Position numbers and translations under genes: made by a program
Source: Xestospongia muta
Lineage: Eukaryota; Porifera; Demospongiae; Haplosclerida; Petrosiidae
Direction of reading: 5' to 3'
Assembly: GCA_963693285.1 (NCBI GenBank)
Contig: OY848917.1
Location: 23,938,245-24,002,244, forward strand
Length of the DNA: 64,000 nt
The notes under the pieces: generated by a model
The model's database searches: none
Told to the model about the DNA's origin: nothing
Seen by the model: the letters and a program-made list of their open reading frames with translations, nothing else
Part shown: positions 1 to 12,889 of the stretch, piece by piece
Layout: each line of letters starts with the position of its first letter
How positions within the stretch are numbered: position 1 is the stretch's first letter

Positions 1-285
1 GGATGTTGTCAAAAGATATAAAAAGTTTTAAATTCTGTGACTATATGAAGACAATGATAAATTGATGTGATGATAAATTGATCAAAATCATCACATCAAT
101 TAACTAAATATTCTACTAATTTACACATGAAATTTTAAGAAACATCTTTATAATTATATATAAATATATCAGATTAGAAATAAAATTAATGTTTGTCTAG
201 AGTAAAATAACATAATATTTGTTTATAAAAGCAAATATAAGTGAAATTATTTAGTGATGACAAGAAATCAAAAAAAATGTCTTAC

Positions 286-483
286 CAAGTGTATCAGTTG
301 GAGTAAGTGAAACTATAGAAGAGGAAGAAGAAGCAGGATGACAACTAATATCAGCTATATCACTACAACAATCTTGCCAATTATAACAGTGTTCATCACA
401 ATAGCATACATTATTGTTACATTGTGGTGACAGGGACAATTTGCAACATCCAGAATAGTTGAGATTAAGTGCTAAACATGAGC
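286..483 (-). CDS. Somatomedin-B-like exon 5 of gene 1
   Basis: 198-nt phase 1-1 exon, SMB-like with GCCKLS, VCYCDEHC, QDCCSDIADISC and a Ser-rich tail ending TPTDTLG before GTAAGAC. Sister of 1376-1564. Last intact exon before the left edge of the window. Confidence 0.82.
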
Positions 484-3400
484 CTAAAAGTAAATAATAT
501 AAACAAATTAATTTAATTCATAGTGCTCATATTCCTGGAGTAACAGTTGGTGTAGGTGTAACTATAGAATCATTTAGAGAAGATGAACCTAAATTTAACA
601 AAATATGAACAAATTAATTAAATAGTACTCATTTAACTGGAGGAAGAGTTTTTCTGGGTGTAACTATAGAATGAGTTAAATAAGATGAAGAACTTGTTGA
701 AAAGTGTGTAGTACTTGTCAAAGGGAATAACTAAATATGCTACTACTTTACATGTGAACTTAGGAATAAACCTTTATAATTATCTAATAATTATAATAAA
801 ATTAGCAATAAAATTAATGTATGACTTGACTAAAATGTACTTATCATAACATGTTATCTTAAAAAGCAAACACATAAAAAATGATTTTGTTATGACATGC
901 AATCCAAAAGCAAATAAGAAGATCAGAAACACATTTTATATCTAATTTTGAAATTAGTTTATGAGGATTTTTTAAATCTGAGTTGGTGGGTATGTACATT
1001 GATGGATATAGGATTGTTTTGTTAAACCCGTTTATAAAGTATGAAATATGTAGCGCAGTAAAATAAGGCCATATTACATACTTTGTTCATGAACAAAAAG
1101 GGACTAACAATTTAGTACAGACAATAAACCAGGTCCTGAGTCAGATTCAAGAACGAATAATTTATAAAATGGCGCATACACATGACAAAAAGTCTACCAA
1201 ATTATGTGTTGTTTGTTAATGAAAGTTAATATGTCTAAATATATGTGATTAAAGTATTTAACAATAAAATTAATATTTGGCTAGAGTAAAATGTGACTAA
1301 CATAATATTTCTTTATAAAAGCAAACATAAGTGAAATTATTTAGTGATGACAAGAAATCAAAAAAATTGTCTTACCAAGTGTATCAGTTGGAGTTGAAAT
1401 GGAAGAAGAAGCAGGATAATGACAATCAATATCAGCTATATCACTACAACAATCCTCCCAATTATAACAGTGTTTATCACAATAGCATCCATTATTATTA
1501 CACTGTGGTGCCAGGGACAATTTGCAACATCCAGAATAGTTGAGATTAAGTGCCAAGCATGAGCCTAAAACTAACATAATAAGAACAAATTAATTTAATA
1601 TCGCTCATTTACCTGAAGTAACAGTTGGTGTAGGTGTAACTATAGAACCATATAAAGAAGATGAAAAACTTGTTGGAAAATGTGTACCACTTATCGAAGG
1701 AGACTCTGTGACTAAATATAAATGACAATAAAATTGATTTAATATAGGAGATAACATGATAATAATCATCACATCAGTAATTCAATATGTTTCTATTTAG
1801 CGTATGAAATGTGACAGCATAAAAAAAATTATTTTGAGACGACACAAAAAAAATTAGGACACGATAAAAAAATATTAATTTACTGTTAATAAATGTACAC
1901 AAAAAATGGAACCTAATAATTATAAGTATTCATTTATTATGCTGGAGTAACAGTTGATGAAGGTATAACTAGAGAACCATTTAAAGGAATGAAAAACTTT
2001 CTACTGTACTACTTGCCAAAAGGGATGGAGATACAAATTTTGTTCCTATATAAAAATGGCATTAAAATTTATATGATGTGAGAGATAGACTGATCCCAAT
2101 TGATATTATATCAATAATTAAATATGCTAGTATTAAACACATGAACTGTTAGGAGAAACCTTTATAATAATATAATGAGTATGTCATAATTTGCAATAAA
2201 ATGAATATTTATTTGACTAAACTAAACTATTACTACTATATGACTATACTATTTGATTATAACAACAAATATAAGAGAAATTATTTGTAATCCAAAATCA
2301 AGTGAGATATTTTATTCATAAGAATTGCCAACATTTCATAACAATTCCTACTGAACTACTTGTCATAAGGGATGGAGATATAGATTCTGTGCCTATATAA
2401 AATGACAATAAAATTGATATACACATGAAATAAAGAAATATATCAAAATTTCTATTTTTTGTTAATTAAAGTTAATTTATTAAGAAATATTAATTGTGAC
2501 TATAATTCATTACATGAGCTACTGATTTTGTCTTACTAAGTGTTTCAATTGTAGTAGTTGAAACTATAGGAGAGGAAGAATAAGCAGGATCTTGACAACC
2601 AATATCAGCTATATCACTACAACAATCATTTTGATTATGACAGTTTTGATCACAATAGCATCCATAATTGCTACAAGGTGGTGACAGGAACATTATACAA
2701 CATCCAGAATAACTGAGATTAAGTGCCAAACATGACCCTAAAATTAATATGAATAAGTTAATTTAATAGTGTTCACTTACCTAGAGGAACAGTTGGTGTA
2801 CTACTTGTCAAAGGATATGTAGTTATAATATCTGTGTCTATATAACAATGGCATTAAAATTGAAATAATGTAAGAGATCAACTAATCATAATCATCACTC
2901 AGTAACTACCTATTCTATACATTACATATGTACACATGAACTGTTATAAAGAAATCTTTACTATTATGTAATAATTTTGTGAGAAATTTTGTGACTAAAT
3001 AGAAATGACAATAAATTGATATACATATGAAATAAAGAAGTATATCAAAATTTCTATTTTTTTTGTTAATTAAAGTTAATTTATTAAGAAATATTAATTG
3101 TGACTATAATGCATTACATGAGCTACTGATTTTGTCTTACTAAGTGTTTCAATTGTAGTAGTCGAAACTATAGGAGAGGAAGAAGCAGGATGACAACCAA
3201 TATCAGCTATATCACTACAGCAATCATTCATTTTATGACAGTTTTCATCACAATAGCATCCATTATTGCTACAAGGTGGTGACATGTGCATTATACAACA
3301 TCCAGAATAACTGAGATTAAGTGCCAAACATGACCCTAAAATTAACGTAAATAAGTTAATTTAATTATTGTATTGCTTCTTAATTAAGTATAATTAATAT

Positions 3401-6400
3401 TGCTTGCTTACCAGGAGAAGCAACTGGTGTTTCAGTTGGAGTAAGGGAAACTATAGGAGAGGGAGAATAAGCAGAATATTGACAACCAATATCAGCTACA
3501 TCATGACAACAATCATTCCAAATGTGACAGCTTTGATCACAATAGCATCCTTTATTGCTACAAGGTGGTGACAGGAACATTACACAACATCCAGAATAAC
3601 TGAGATTAAGTGCCAAACATGAGCCTAAAATTTATATAATATAAAAATTTTATTTCATGCTTATTTACCTGGAGGAACAGTTGGTGTAGGTGTAACTATA
3701 GAACTACTGAAAAAAGATGAACTTGTTGGAAAAATTATACTACTTATCAAAGTAGATGGAGTTGGAGATTCTGAAACTAAAAGAAATGGCAATAAAAATT
3801 GATTTAATATAGAACATAAATTCATCATAATCATCTCATCAGTAACTAAATATCCTACTAATTAATACATGAAAGTTGACATCATAAGAAAAATTATTTT
3901 AAGATAACATGATAAAAAACAATATGACACGATTAAAAAAATTAATTTGGAAATTTGGACAAAAATGGATCCATCATATCCTGGATTTTGTAAAGTGAAA
4001 TAATTATTGCTACTAAATAATTACCATTGCTTCTTGGAATGTTAATTGGATTTAACTTCATGCCTCCAACATAACTGTGTCCTGCATATTTTCTCCAACC
4101 ATAAATAGAGACAAACAATTTACCATTTGGGTTAGGATGTGCTATTGTATTGGTACCATTAAAAGATTTTGAATAGCCATATCCATAGAGAGAACCATTT
4201 GAAGCATATATTAGAACCCATGGTGGATTGGTAAGAACATTGTTGATCAATAAACTCTGGTTAAAGTAAGCATCATTTGGTACAACTACACTGTAATAAC
4301 TAGTATCACTTGATATCAATGCAGAGAACTGGATGGAGTGTTCATATTGTTCTATTGGTGGCACTGTGTTAAGGGAAGGGTCACCAAAGTTACTACCATC
4401 ATATTGTGTACTAACACCAATTTGAGCAACATAGATTGGTTGATCAGAGATAATACTACAGTATACATTGTTTGTTGTGTAAAACCAATTGGTGTTGTTT
4501 TCATCAAATTTAATATGTTCAGCATTGTAATTTTTACCACAGGTTTTGACTGAATTTGTTTTATTGTTAGAAGCAATCACTTTATAACTTTGCCCATTAC
4601 TTCTACCCATGTGTGGAGATAATAGGAATGTCTTTCCCCATGTTATTGTTGGTGTCAGTTGTGTAACAATAGGGTCAGCATCAAAGGTCCCAGCTGGAAC
4701 TCGGGCAGCTTCATGTCCACTGATAATTGTGAGTGGACTGTCAGATATAATTTTGGTTCCAGTAAGATCAACACAAGGCTTATAAACAAAGAATGTCTGA
4801 AGGGAATGAAGAACAAAATCAAAGGAATGTCCAGCAGAAATAATTATATTAACAGAAGTAGTATTTTGAGGATCTGTTGGAACAGTAATGTCATTGTTTG
4901 GAATGATAGTCACATTACTGTTATCAAGGCAACCAACAATCATAAACTGACTTGTCTGATCACTCCAACCTAATGTAGACACAACATGGTATGCATATTG
5001 ATTTGTTGGCTGTTTATGACATGGAAGAGCTAGATAAGACATGAAATCATACTGAGTACGAGAGCTCAATGCAATAACTGATATTGGCTCTAAGCCTGGA
5101 GAGTAAACTTTAAGACCCTTTCTCCTCCAAGAATAGGTATGATCTAACACTTCATAACTTGCTGGTATAGTGACTTTATGAGGATTGTGATAACTAGTTG
5201 TACCCATATATGAGAAGTTGTCATCAAGTGATGTCACTTTGAAAGTAACAGAAGTCATTTCCATAGTATGAACATACAACGTACGTACATTAGATCCATG
5301 TACATATTCATAGAATCCCACAAAAAACTCACTGCTATATGTGCTGAGGTCAATTTGTGCCTCTATAATGAAAAACAAAATATTACATATAAATATAAGA
5401 AGAAGATAATTATTAAGATCAATTCTGATTTGTTGAATTTAGGAAATACTTAATTGAGATTGTAATGAATGCATAAAAAATGTTAAATGTAAAGGAAATG
5501 TATGGATTGCTATATCTCATTCTATTAAAGAAAATAATATATGATATATTAGAGATTGCTTTACTATAATCACCTCATACGAAAATAAAATATATACCAG
5601 TAAATTAAATTTCAAAAATTTATTATATAAGGAATTCTCATACTGAAACATCTCAAACAAGCCCAAAGTACAAATGCAGTATTGACATCCTCTTATTGTA
5701 GTTACAATATTAAGGTCATAATGCTTATTGAATAGAATAGTTGCAAGAAATACGTTAAGGCAAACAGTCCCACAAAAAGCATAAATTTAAAGCTATTCAG
5801 TTAAAAAGAAAGCTAAACTCTATTTAAGACTATGCTCAGAACATAGCAAGACATAGCTTTCAACCATAAATATTGTGTTCAGGTACTTCTGTCTAGTTAC
5901 TTTATAAAACATAATATGTACACATGTAGATTCACATGGTTTCTTTTACAGTACAGGATCCTGCTTAAAGGCATGCAAATTACAATGGAAATGAACAACA
6001 AGGATATCTAGGATATATTAGTCAGTAGGACAATATACTACTAAAATAAGCAAAGAGCTGTGATTTTTAAATTGTTAATACATACTGCAATTGCTTGTGA
6101 CATTGTGACCATAACTGTTAAAGAAATGAGCTGAACATTGACCACAATTTGATGGTACACATATAGCATCAGGTATGTTTGGACATTGTGCTGTGTCACA
6201 TGGATTGTCTAGACATTGTATTACTTGAACGTCATTCTTGCACTTTACACCTGTTGTAAAAAAGGGTTAAAATAAATTAATGTAGAAATATTTTTGATGA
6301 AATGATTTCTGTTTTCAGTCAAATGTAACAAAGCTAAAACACTAACCACATTGTTGTAGACAGTCATATAAAGTTTCAAAGTTGTTTTGGTTACCATCAC

Positions 6401-9400
6401 AACCACCATATGTGAATTGCTGACATTTACCCACAGCATAGTTATAATACCATTGAAGGATATTGTTAGTACATGGACCTCTAACTGGTAATAACAAACA
6501 AACGTCTACAGAAAACATAATGAAATTGAATGAAGAAGCTCAAAGTAATTATTAATTTTCATAATGTTAATACATTGTGTACAACATTTAGAGAATGCTA
6601 TCCAACATAGCCTTAATTTTACCTTTACTTTCTATAATGTTAATTGGATTTAACTTCATGCCTCCAACATAACTGTGTCCTGCATATTTCCTCCAACCAT
6701 AGATAGAGACAAACAATTTACCATTTAAATTAGGGTGTGTTACTATATTGGTACCACTAAAAGATGTTGAATAACCGTATCCATAGATAGAACCATCAAA
6801 AACATATATTGGAACCCATGTTGGATTGGTAAGAACATTGTTGATCAATAAACTCTGATTGAAGTAAGCATCATTTGGTACAACCACACTGTAATAACTA
6901 GTATCACTTGACAGCAATGCAGAGAACTGGATGGAGTGTTTATATTGTTCTATTGGTGGTACTGTGTTAAGGGAAGGGTCACCAAAGTTACCGCCAGCAT
7001 ATTGTGTACTAACACCAATTTGAGCAACATAGATTGGTTGATCAGAGATAATACTACAGTATACATTGTTGGTTGTGTAAAACCAATTGGTGTTGTTTTC
7101 ATCAAAGTCTATCCGTTCTGCAATGTAATTTGTACCACAAGTTTTGACTGCATTTGTTTCATTATTAGTAGCAATCACTTTATAACTTTGTCCATTGGTT
7201 CTACCCATGTGTGGAGATAATAGGAATGTCTTTCCCCATGTTATTGTTGGTGTCAGTTGTGTAACAATAGGGTCAGCATCAAAACTCCCAGCTGGAACCC
7301 GGGCAGCTTCATGTCCACTGATAATTGTGAGTGGACTATCAGATATAATTTTGGTTCCTGTAAAATCAACACAAGGTTTATAAACAAAGAATGTCTGAAG
7401 GGAATGAAGAACAAAATCAAAGGAATGTCCAGCAAAAATAATTATATTACCAGCAACACTGTTCTGAGGATCTGATGGAACAGTAATGTCATTGTTTGGA
7501 ATGATAGTCACGTTACTGTTATCAAGGCAACCAATAATCATGAACTGACTTGTTTGATCACTCCAACCTAATGTAGACACAACATAGTATGTGTATTGAG
7601 TTGTTGGCTGTTTATGACATGGAAGAGCTAGAAAAGACATGAAATCATACTGAGTGCGAGAGCTCAATGCAATAACTGATATTGGCTCTGAGTCTAGAGA
7701 GTAAACTTTAAGACCTTTTCTCCTCCAGGAATAGGTATTATCTAACACTTCATAACTCGCTGGTATAGCAATTTTATGAGGGTTGTGGTAACTAGTTGTA
7801 CCCTTATATGAGAAGTTGTCATCAAGTGATGTGACTTTGAAAGTAACAGGAAATTTTTCCATAGTATGAACATACAATGTACGTAATTTAGATCCATGTA
7901 CATGCTCATAGAAACCCACAAAGAACTCACTACTGTATGTGCTGAGGTCAATTTGTGGCTCTATAATGAAAGATAAAACATTGATAACAAACTAATATTT
8001 TACTGTAGTTTCTGTGGTTCTATAATGAAAAATAAAATATTATATATACACATAGGAAGAAGATAATTATTAAGATCAATTTTGATCAAGAAATTTTTAA
8101 TTGAGATTGTAATAAATGTATAAAAAATTTAAAATGCAAAGGAAATGTATGTATTGTCATATCTCATTCTATTAAAGAATACAATATATGACATATTAGC
8201 GATTGCTATAGTAACATCACCTCATATAAAAATAAAATATATACCAGTAGATAAAATTTTCAAAACATTATAAATTAAGGGATTTTGGGTAATAAAACAT
8301 CTCAAACAAGTCCAAAATAGAAGTACAGTATTGACATCCCCTCATAGTAACAATATCAGGGTCATTATGCTTATCTGATGCAATAATTACAGAATAAATG
8401 TACAACACACAGTCCAACAAGAAGTATAAATCCTATTCAACTAAACAGAAAGTTAGACTTGCTTTAATGATGTGTTCACAACAGAGCAAACATAGCTTTC
8501 AAACAGGTACTTGTAAGTGCCTACTATATAAAACATGTATGTACTCATGTAGTTAGTCATGGTTTGTATACAGTGTCTTTTACAGTATAAGATCCTGTTT
8601 AAAGGTGTACAAATTACAATGGAAATAATTAACAAGGATTATTAGGATATATTGATGGTTAGTCAGTAGAAATTTATTCCATTATAAATAATCAAAGAGC
8701 TGTAATTTTTTAATTGTTAATACATACCGCAAATGCTTGTGACATTGTGACCAGAAGTGTTAAAGAAATGAGCTGACCATTGACCACAATTTGATGGTAC
8801 ACATATAGCATCAGGTATGTTTGGACATTGTGCTGTGTCACATGGATTGTTTAGACATTGTACCACTTGAACATCATTCTTGCATTTTACTCCTGTTGTA
8901 ACAAAAGTGTTAAATCAAAAGAATATATAAACATCTTTGTTGAAATGATTTCTGTTTTCAGCCAATACTAACAATGCTAAAACACTTACCACATTGTTGT
9001 AGACAGTGATATAAAGATTCAAAGTTGTTTTGGTTACCATCACAACCACCATATGTAAATTGCTGACATCTACCCACAGCATAGTTATAATACCATCGAA
9101 GGATATTGTTAGTACATGGACCACTAACTGGTAACAACAAACAAATGTCTACAGAAAATACAATGAAATTAAATTGATAAGATCAAAATAATTATTAGTT
9201 TGTATAATGATAATGTGTACAAACATTTGTGACAAAAGCTTGGTAATGCTATCCATCAGATCCTGGACTTTGTAACGTGAAATAATTATTGCTACTAAAA
9301 TAATTACCATTGCTTCTTGGAATGTTAATTGGATTTAATTTCATGCCTCCAACATAACTGTGACCTGCATATTTTCTCCAACCATAAATAGAGACAAACA

Positions 9401-10645
9401 ATTTACCATTTGGGTTAGGATGTGCTATTGTATTGGTACCACTGAAAGATGTTGAATAGCCATATCCATAGATAGAACCATCTGAAGCGTATATTAGAAC
9501 CCATGGTGGATTAGTAATGACATCATTGATCAATAAACTCTGGTTAAAGTAATCATCATTTGGTACAACCACACTGTAATAACTAGTTCCACTTGACAGC
9601 AATGCAGAGAACTGGATATAGTGTTCATATTGTTCTATTGGTGGTACTGTGTTAAGGGAAGGGTCACCAAAGTTACCACCATCATATTGAGTACTAACAC
9701 CAATTTGAACAACATAAATTGGTTGATCAGATATAATACTACAGTATACATTGTTGGTTGTGTAAAACCAATTGGTGTTGTTTTCATCAAAGTTGATACA
9801 TTCAGCATTATAATTTGTACCACAGGTTTTGACTGCATTTGTTTTATTGTTAGTAGCAATCACTTTGTAACTTGGTCCATTGTTTCGACCCATGTGAGGT
9901 GGTAACAAAAATCTCTTTCCCCATGTTATTGTTGGTGTCAGTTGTGTAACAATAGGGTCAGCATCAAAGGTCCCAGCTGGAACTCGGGCAGCTTCATGTC
10001 CACTGATAATTGTGAGTGGACTATCAGATATAATTTTGGTTCCTGTAAGATCAACACAAGGCTTAAAAACAAAGAATGTCTGAAGGGAATGAAGAACAAA
10101 ATCAAAGGAATGTCCAGCAGAAATAATTATATTACTAGCAGCACTGTTCTGAGGATCTGATGGAACAGTAATGTCATTGTTTGGAATGATAGTCACATTA
10201 CTGTTATTATGGCAACCAATAATCATGAACTGACTTGTCTGATCACTCCAACCTAATGTAGACACAACATAATATGTGTATTGAGTTGTTGGCTGTTTAT
10301 GACATGGAAGAGCTAGATAAGACATGAAATCATACTGAGTACGGGAGCTAAATGCAATAACTGATATTGGCTCTGAGTCTAGAGAGTAAACTTTAAGACC
10401 CTTTTTCCTCCAGGAATAGGTATTATCTATCACTTCATAACTTGATGGTATAGCAACTTTATGAAGGTTGTGGTAGCTAGTATTTCCCATATATGAGAAG
10501 TTGCCATTAAGTGATGTGACTTTGAAAGTAACAGGAGTTGTTTTCATAGTATGAACATACAATGTACGTACATTAGATCCATGTACATATTCATAGAATC
10601 CCACAAAGAACTCGCTACTGTATGTACTGATGTCAATCTGTGGCT
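286..10645 (-). CDS. Mosaic gene 1: IgGFc-binding-like / Kunitz / somatomedin-B protein (partial)
   Basis: Multi-exon gene for a probable secreted glycoprotein. Exons in transcript order: IgGFc 10645-9308, Kunitz 9148-8990, Cys module 8892-8728, IgGFc 7960-6623, Kunitz 6505-6347, Cys module 6250-6086, IgGFc 5362-4025, Ser/Thr/Pro linker 3776-3669, somatomedin-B (SMB) 3624-3412, SMB 3335-3141, linker 2837-2781, SMB 2737-2537, linker 1711-1613, SMB 1564-1376, SMB 483-286. Each listed exon has an AG acceptor, a GT donor and phase 1 at both ends, so all join in frame. The 5' exon with start codon and signal peptide was not found in 10646-12889, and the 3' end lies beyond the left edge. Many N-x-S/T sites and S/T/P linkers suggest heavy glycosylation. 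The order matches mosaic gene 2. Chaining the exons into one transcript is inference; they could be split between transcripts. Confidence 0.72.
533..735 (-). pseudogene. Two decayed Ser/Thr/Pro linker exons
   Basis: Bases 537-599 and about 635-735 match the linker-exon pattern (VTPTPTV). In the first the donor GT is changed to GA (CCAG then GAATAT); the second has lost regular ends. They are probably skipped. Similar decayed linkers lie at about 1935-2050 and 2300-2400. Confidence 0.55.
1376..1564 (-). CDS. Somatomedin-B-like exon 4 of gene 1
   Basis: 189-nt phase 1-1 exon, SMB-like with GCCKLS, CYCDKHC, EDCCSDIADIDC, then a tail ending TPTDTLG. Confidence 0.82.
2537..2737 (-). CDS. Somatomedin-B-like exon 3 of gene 1
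   Basis: 201-nt phase 1-1 exon, close copy of 3141-3335 (same GCCIM start and same TTTIETLS tail) with CSNYGCYCD and NDCCSDIADIGC. The flanking introns are also similar, pointing to local tandem duplication. Confidence 0.84.
3141..3335 (-). CDS. Somatomedin-B-like exon 2 of gene 1
   Basis: 195-nt phase 1-1 exon with the SMB-like pattern (GCC, PPCSNNGCYCD, NDCCSDIADIGC) and a tail ending TTTIETLS. Only about 76 nt separate it from the previous SMB exon, whereas gene 2 keeps linker exons at this point, suggesting an intron deletion here. Confidence 0.84.
3412..3624 (-). CDS. Somatomedin-B-like exon 1 of gene 1
   Basis: 213-nt phase 1-1 exon. SMB-like knot with GCC, PPC, GCYCD, SC, NDCCHD and DIGC, followed by a S/T/P tail ending ETPVASPG. 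Its length and tail match 46788-47000 in gene 2, so the two are positional counterparts. Confidence 0.84.
4025..5362 (-). CDS. IgGFc-binding-like domain exon, gene 1, third copy
   Basis: Single exon of 1338 nt (446 codons, phase 1-1) starting after TATAG with AQIDLSTYSSEF and ending NPINIPRSNG before GTAATT. It resembles the N-terminal domain of FCGBP-type IgGFc-binding proteins. Telling stretches are GTKIISDSPLTIISGHE, the conserved DADPIVTQLTPTITWGK and the LLSPHMGR that follows it. Five cysteines sit in the motifs LPCHK, VGCLD, YKPCVD, KTCG and VYCS. It is the last of three such domains and is followed by linker and SMB exons. An extracellular adhesive role is inferred from the family. Confidence 0.86.
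5363..6085 (-). repeat. Conserved intron between Cys module and IgGFc exons
   Basis: This roughly 720-nt intron is recognisably the same sequence as 7961-8727, 48744-49462 and 51336-52054. A part of it also recurs upstream of the first IgGFc exons (near 10750-10930 and 54150-54400). No coding sequence seen. It shows that the IgGFc-Kunitz-Cys cassette was copied together with its introns. Confidence 0.75.
6086..6250 (-). CDS. Eight-cysteine module exon, gene 1, second copy
   Basis: 165-nt exon, phase 1-1, acceptor ACAACAG, donor GTATGT. It encodes about 54 residues with eight cysteines, including NPCDT, CPNIPDAIC and a CGQCSAHFFN core, ending in SNC. I cannot name the domain. Similar PC...CP...C...CG-C-A-F modules occur beside Kunitz domains in invertebrate extracellular proteins, which is recalled rather than checked. 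It sits between a Kunitz exon and an IgGFc exon. Confidence 0.8.
6347..6505 (-). CDS. Kunitz domain exon, gene 1, second copy
   Basis: 159-nt exon, phase 1-1. The six cysteines show canonical Kunitz spacing (8, 15, 7, 12 and 3 residues between successive cysteines), with GPC, a WYYN core and YGGC. The residue after the second cysteine (P1 in family numbering) is Thr, not Lys or Arg, so trypsin inhibition is not expected. The donor is GTTAGT rather than the GTAAGT of its sister exons. Confidence 0.9.
6623..7960 (-). CDS. IgGFc-binding-like domain exon, gene 1, second copy
   Basis: 1338-nt exon, phase 1-1. It starts PQIDLSTYSSEFFVGFYEHV and ends NPINIIESKG before GTAAAA. It has the same five cysteines and GTKIISDSPLTIISGHE core as its neighbours. 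Flanked by a Cys module upstream and a Kunitz exon downstream in the transcript. Its donor-side intron differs from those of the other two gene 1 copies and matches the middle copy of gene 2 (49998-51335), which marks positional orthology. Confidence 0.86.
8728..8892 (-). CDS. Eight-cysteine module exon, gene 1, first copy
   Basis: 165-nt phase 1-1 exon with the same eight-cysteine pattern as 6086-6250 (NPC, CPNIPDAIC, CGQCSAHFFN). It ends SIC and its donor is GTATGT. Between the first Kunitz exon and the second IgGFc exon. Confidence 0.8.
8990..9148 (-). CDS. Kunitz domain exon, gene 1, first copy
   Basis: 159-nt phase 1-1 exon, acceptor TCTGTAG, donor GTAAGT. Canonical six-cysteine Kunitz spacing, GPCTNN at the reactive loop, RWYYNYAVGRC and YGGC. 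Thr is again at P1. Directly downstream of the first IgGFc exon. Confidence 0.9.
9308..10645 (-). CDS. IgGFc-binding-like domain exon, gene 1, first copy
   Basis: 1338-nt phase 1-1 exon, starting PQIDISTYSSEF after TTTTAG and ending NPINIPRSNG before GTAATT. Five cysteines; the second lies in IGCHNNS instead of GCLDNS. First recognisable exon of gene 1. Because it begins in phase 1, at least one coding exon, presumably with a signal peptide, must lie upstream; I could not find it. Confidence 0.86.
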
Positions 10646-12889
10646 CTAAAATGAATGAGAAAACATTAATAACAAATTTATCCTTTACTGTAGTTTAAAA
10701 TATGACAACAAATAGGAAAAGGTAATTTTTTTAAAAATTGGAAAAATGTATTAATATATAAGCATCTTAAGCAAATTTTAAATAGGATTAGCAGCTCAAA
10801 AACACCTATATAGTAATGATAATATCAATTTTATAATGCTTATTTCTTTTATTAGATATAGTAGAATTTTCAGGCAAACATTCCCATAAGAAATCTATAG
10901 TAAAGGCCACTCCACTACACAGAAGGTTTTTGTATAAGGTATGTCCTCACATACTAAATAGCAATATAAGTACTATATTTGTGCATGTCCATGTGACTTT
11001 TATGATATCTATACTGTAATTCCTATTTTGAGCTTGTTTAAAATATCACTACTGCCATCCCTACATTAATGAAATATTTTAGTAATTTTACTAACTTGTT
11101 TGTGTAACTTATTTGAATTAGAAATTAGCTAAACCTGTTTTTGTTTATGGAAGACAAGACAAGTCTGATTCTCATTAACCAACAGCAAAAATAATGGTTA
11201 TAAAGAAGGAGTTTAAGTTGACTGCACTTAGTACAAGTGTTAGTCATGGTTGAATGTTTTAGTTATTATTTTCATGACTCCATTATTCAACACGAACATA
11301 ATTATGACATTCAAAGTGAATAAAATGGTGTCTCCTGGGTAGACAATTACAAGCTCTAGAAAGTAACTATTTTTGTTTTGTTAAAGCTCTCAAAGAAAGA
11401 CTTCTAAAAGGGGATGCCTTAAGGAAAATTAAAACTTATAATATTCTCCTGGCGTGTCCATTTGATGCTAGATCAGGATGATACAGAGAAAGATTTCCAG
11501 TTAAGTCTACAGAGATGTTTTAGAATATCATGGATCAATGACAATGATCAATAAGCAATTGAGGCTGAATAAAATCCTCTTAGTCAGATAGTCGAAAGAA
11601 GAAAGTTAATACTACTATTTAGAAAATGTCAAAGGAAAGTGCTGAAAGCATTAGGCACATTAATTGTTGGGATGGGCTTTGTGTGCTAAATATTGTGAAG
11701 GGTTTAGAGCACTTGTCACCCACAAAAACTAGAATATTATGTAACTTTTAAACAATATTTTATAAATTTGATAGAAAAGATGTTGATGTAAGGGATGAAC
11801 CTGTTGGATAAGTTGAACACTATTTTACAAATAAATACAATTTGTTTAAGTGTTTAAAATAACATTTCCATTTCTGTTATTGTGCCCATTGTCCATAGTC
11901 ATAGTCTGTTAAACAATATAAGTAACAAGAGGAGAGGAAGAAGGCAATCTTAACAATATTGTTCCTTGTGCCAAGAGTGACAGTTTGTTTCACAAGATTG
12001 GTTTTCAAATAAAAGACTCTTTTAAATAACAGTAGTCTTCTTGAGATTCCTATCCACTAGACTGGTGGATACCAAGTCAATCCTCAATATATGAAATTAT
12101 CAATTGTTTAATCTTTTGTAATTACCTTTTAAGGTATTGTTGACATCTGCTGTCAGAATGTAATTAACACTTCACTAATTGATTTGTTATAAAAACTACC
12201 AGTAAATTACTAGTAGTCGACCAGAAAAATTTACAGATTGTTGGAGCCATGTAGGTGTATTTGACATTTCACACAACTACATACTAACCCTTCTACGTCT
12301 TTACTTAAGCATGGCTATCAGACAGATTCCTAAAGACTTTGCCTCCTTATCACACAACTGTTTGATATGGGTAACTATGTCCTGTCCTTTTTCTAAAATC
12401 TGATCAAGTAAAGATGAAATTAAAAACTATTTTATACAACTACAATCTTTTGAGATTCTCTCAACTAAAATGGTGGGGTGTTTTTTGGTGTAACTTGACT
12501 GATGATGTACAACTATTAGAGTCATTATAACAATTTAAAAGACAAACAGTGTGAGCATGAGGTATAAGAACAGAAGGATATTATGTTCATTATGAATCAT
12601 GTTGTGCACCATCCCTTTAAATAGTGATAAATACTTATCACTATTTATCATCCCCTCATTTACTTAAGTTTGGTTTTAAAAGGTTTAAAAAAACATTTTT
12701 GACATTTTAGTTCATTTATACTTGACATCATTGGAACCTTAACAGTATTGGTATTGGTAACAGTATTTTTATTGTTGTAGTGGTCTTTTGCAACAATTAT
12801 AATACAGCCCCGTCCTTATTTTAATCACATTTACAAATGAAATGTGAGTTTAAAGTTATTTAATAGTGTTTGCATCGCCTCTGTGCTTA
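10646..12889. other. Spacer between mosaic gene 1 and stanniocalcin-like gene 1
   Basis: No intact gene seen. It should hold the 5' exon and promoter of mosaic gene 1, but I could not define them. Parts align by eye with 24620-26000 and 54000-56700, the equivalent spacers of the other two units. A LINE remnant lies at about 11440-11690. An AATAAA on the minus strand at 12768-12773, about 117 nt past the stanniocalcin-like stop, could be its polyadenylation signal. Confidence 0.5.
11440..11690 (+). pseudogene. Decayed LINE reverse-transcriptase 3' end
   Basis: Plus-strand translation with stops gives FRISWINDND, then NPLSQIVERRKL. This resembles the post-RT tail common in LINE elements (ISW...PLS.I..RR.L.W). 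In-frame stops break it. A related remnant lies at about 25440-25660 in the equivalent place of the middle unit, so the insertion predates the segmental duplication. Confidence 0.5.

Noticed and set aside
1331..1543. 70-codon plus-strand open frame over an SMB exon
   Set aside because: Mirror of the cysteine-rich minus-strand exon; low complexity, no independent support.
286..3624. SMB exons as secreted cysteine-rich peptides or toxins, each with its own start codon
   Set aside because: Apparent Met starts lie in the upstream intron; each exon has consistent splice borders in phase 1 and no signal peptide, so they are internal modules.
3942..4024. Extension of the IgGFc exons past the NPINI...G end, since the frame stays open
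   Set aside because: All six copies have a GT donor at the same codon giving 1338 nt and phase 1; the open tails are short and differ between positional groups.
4338..4973. Open frames of 70-100 codons on the plus strand across the IgGFc exons, recurring at 6936, 9621, 47719, 50311 and 52935
   Set aside because: They are antisense shadows of the conserved IgGFc exons and recur only because the exons are paralogous; no splice or start context of their own.
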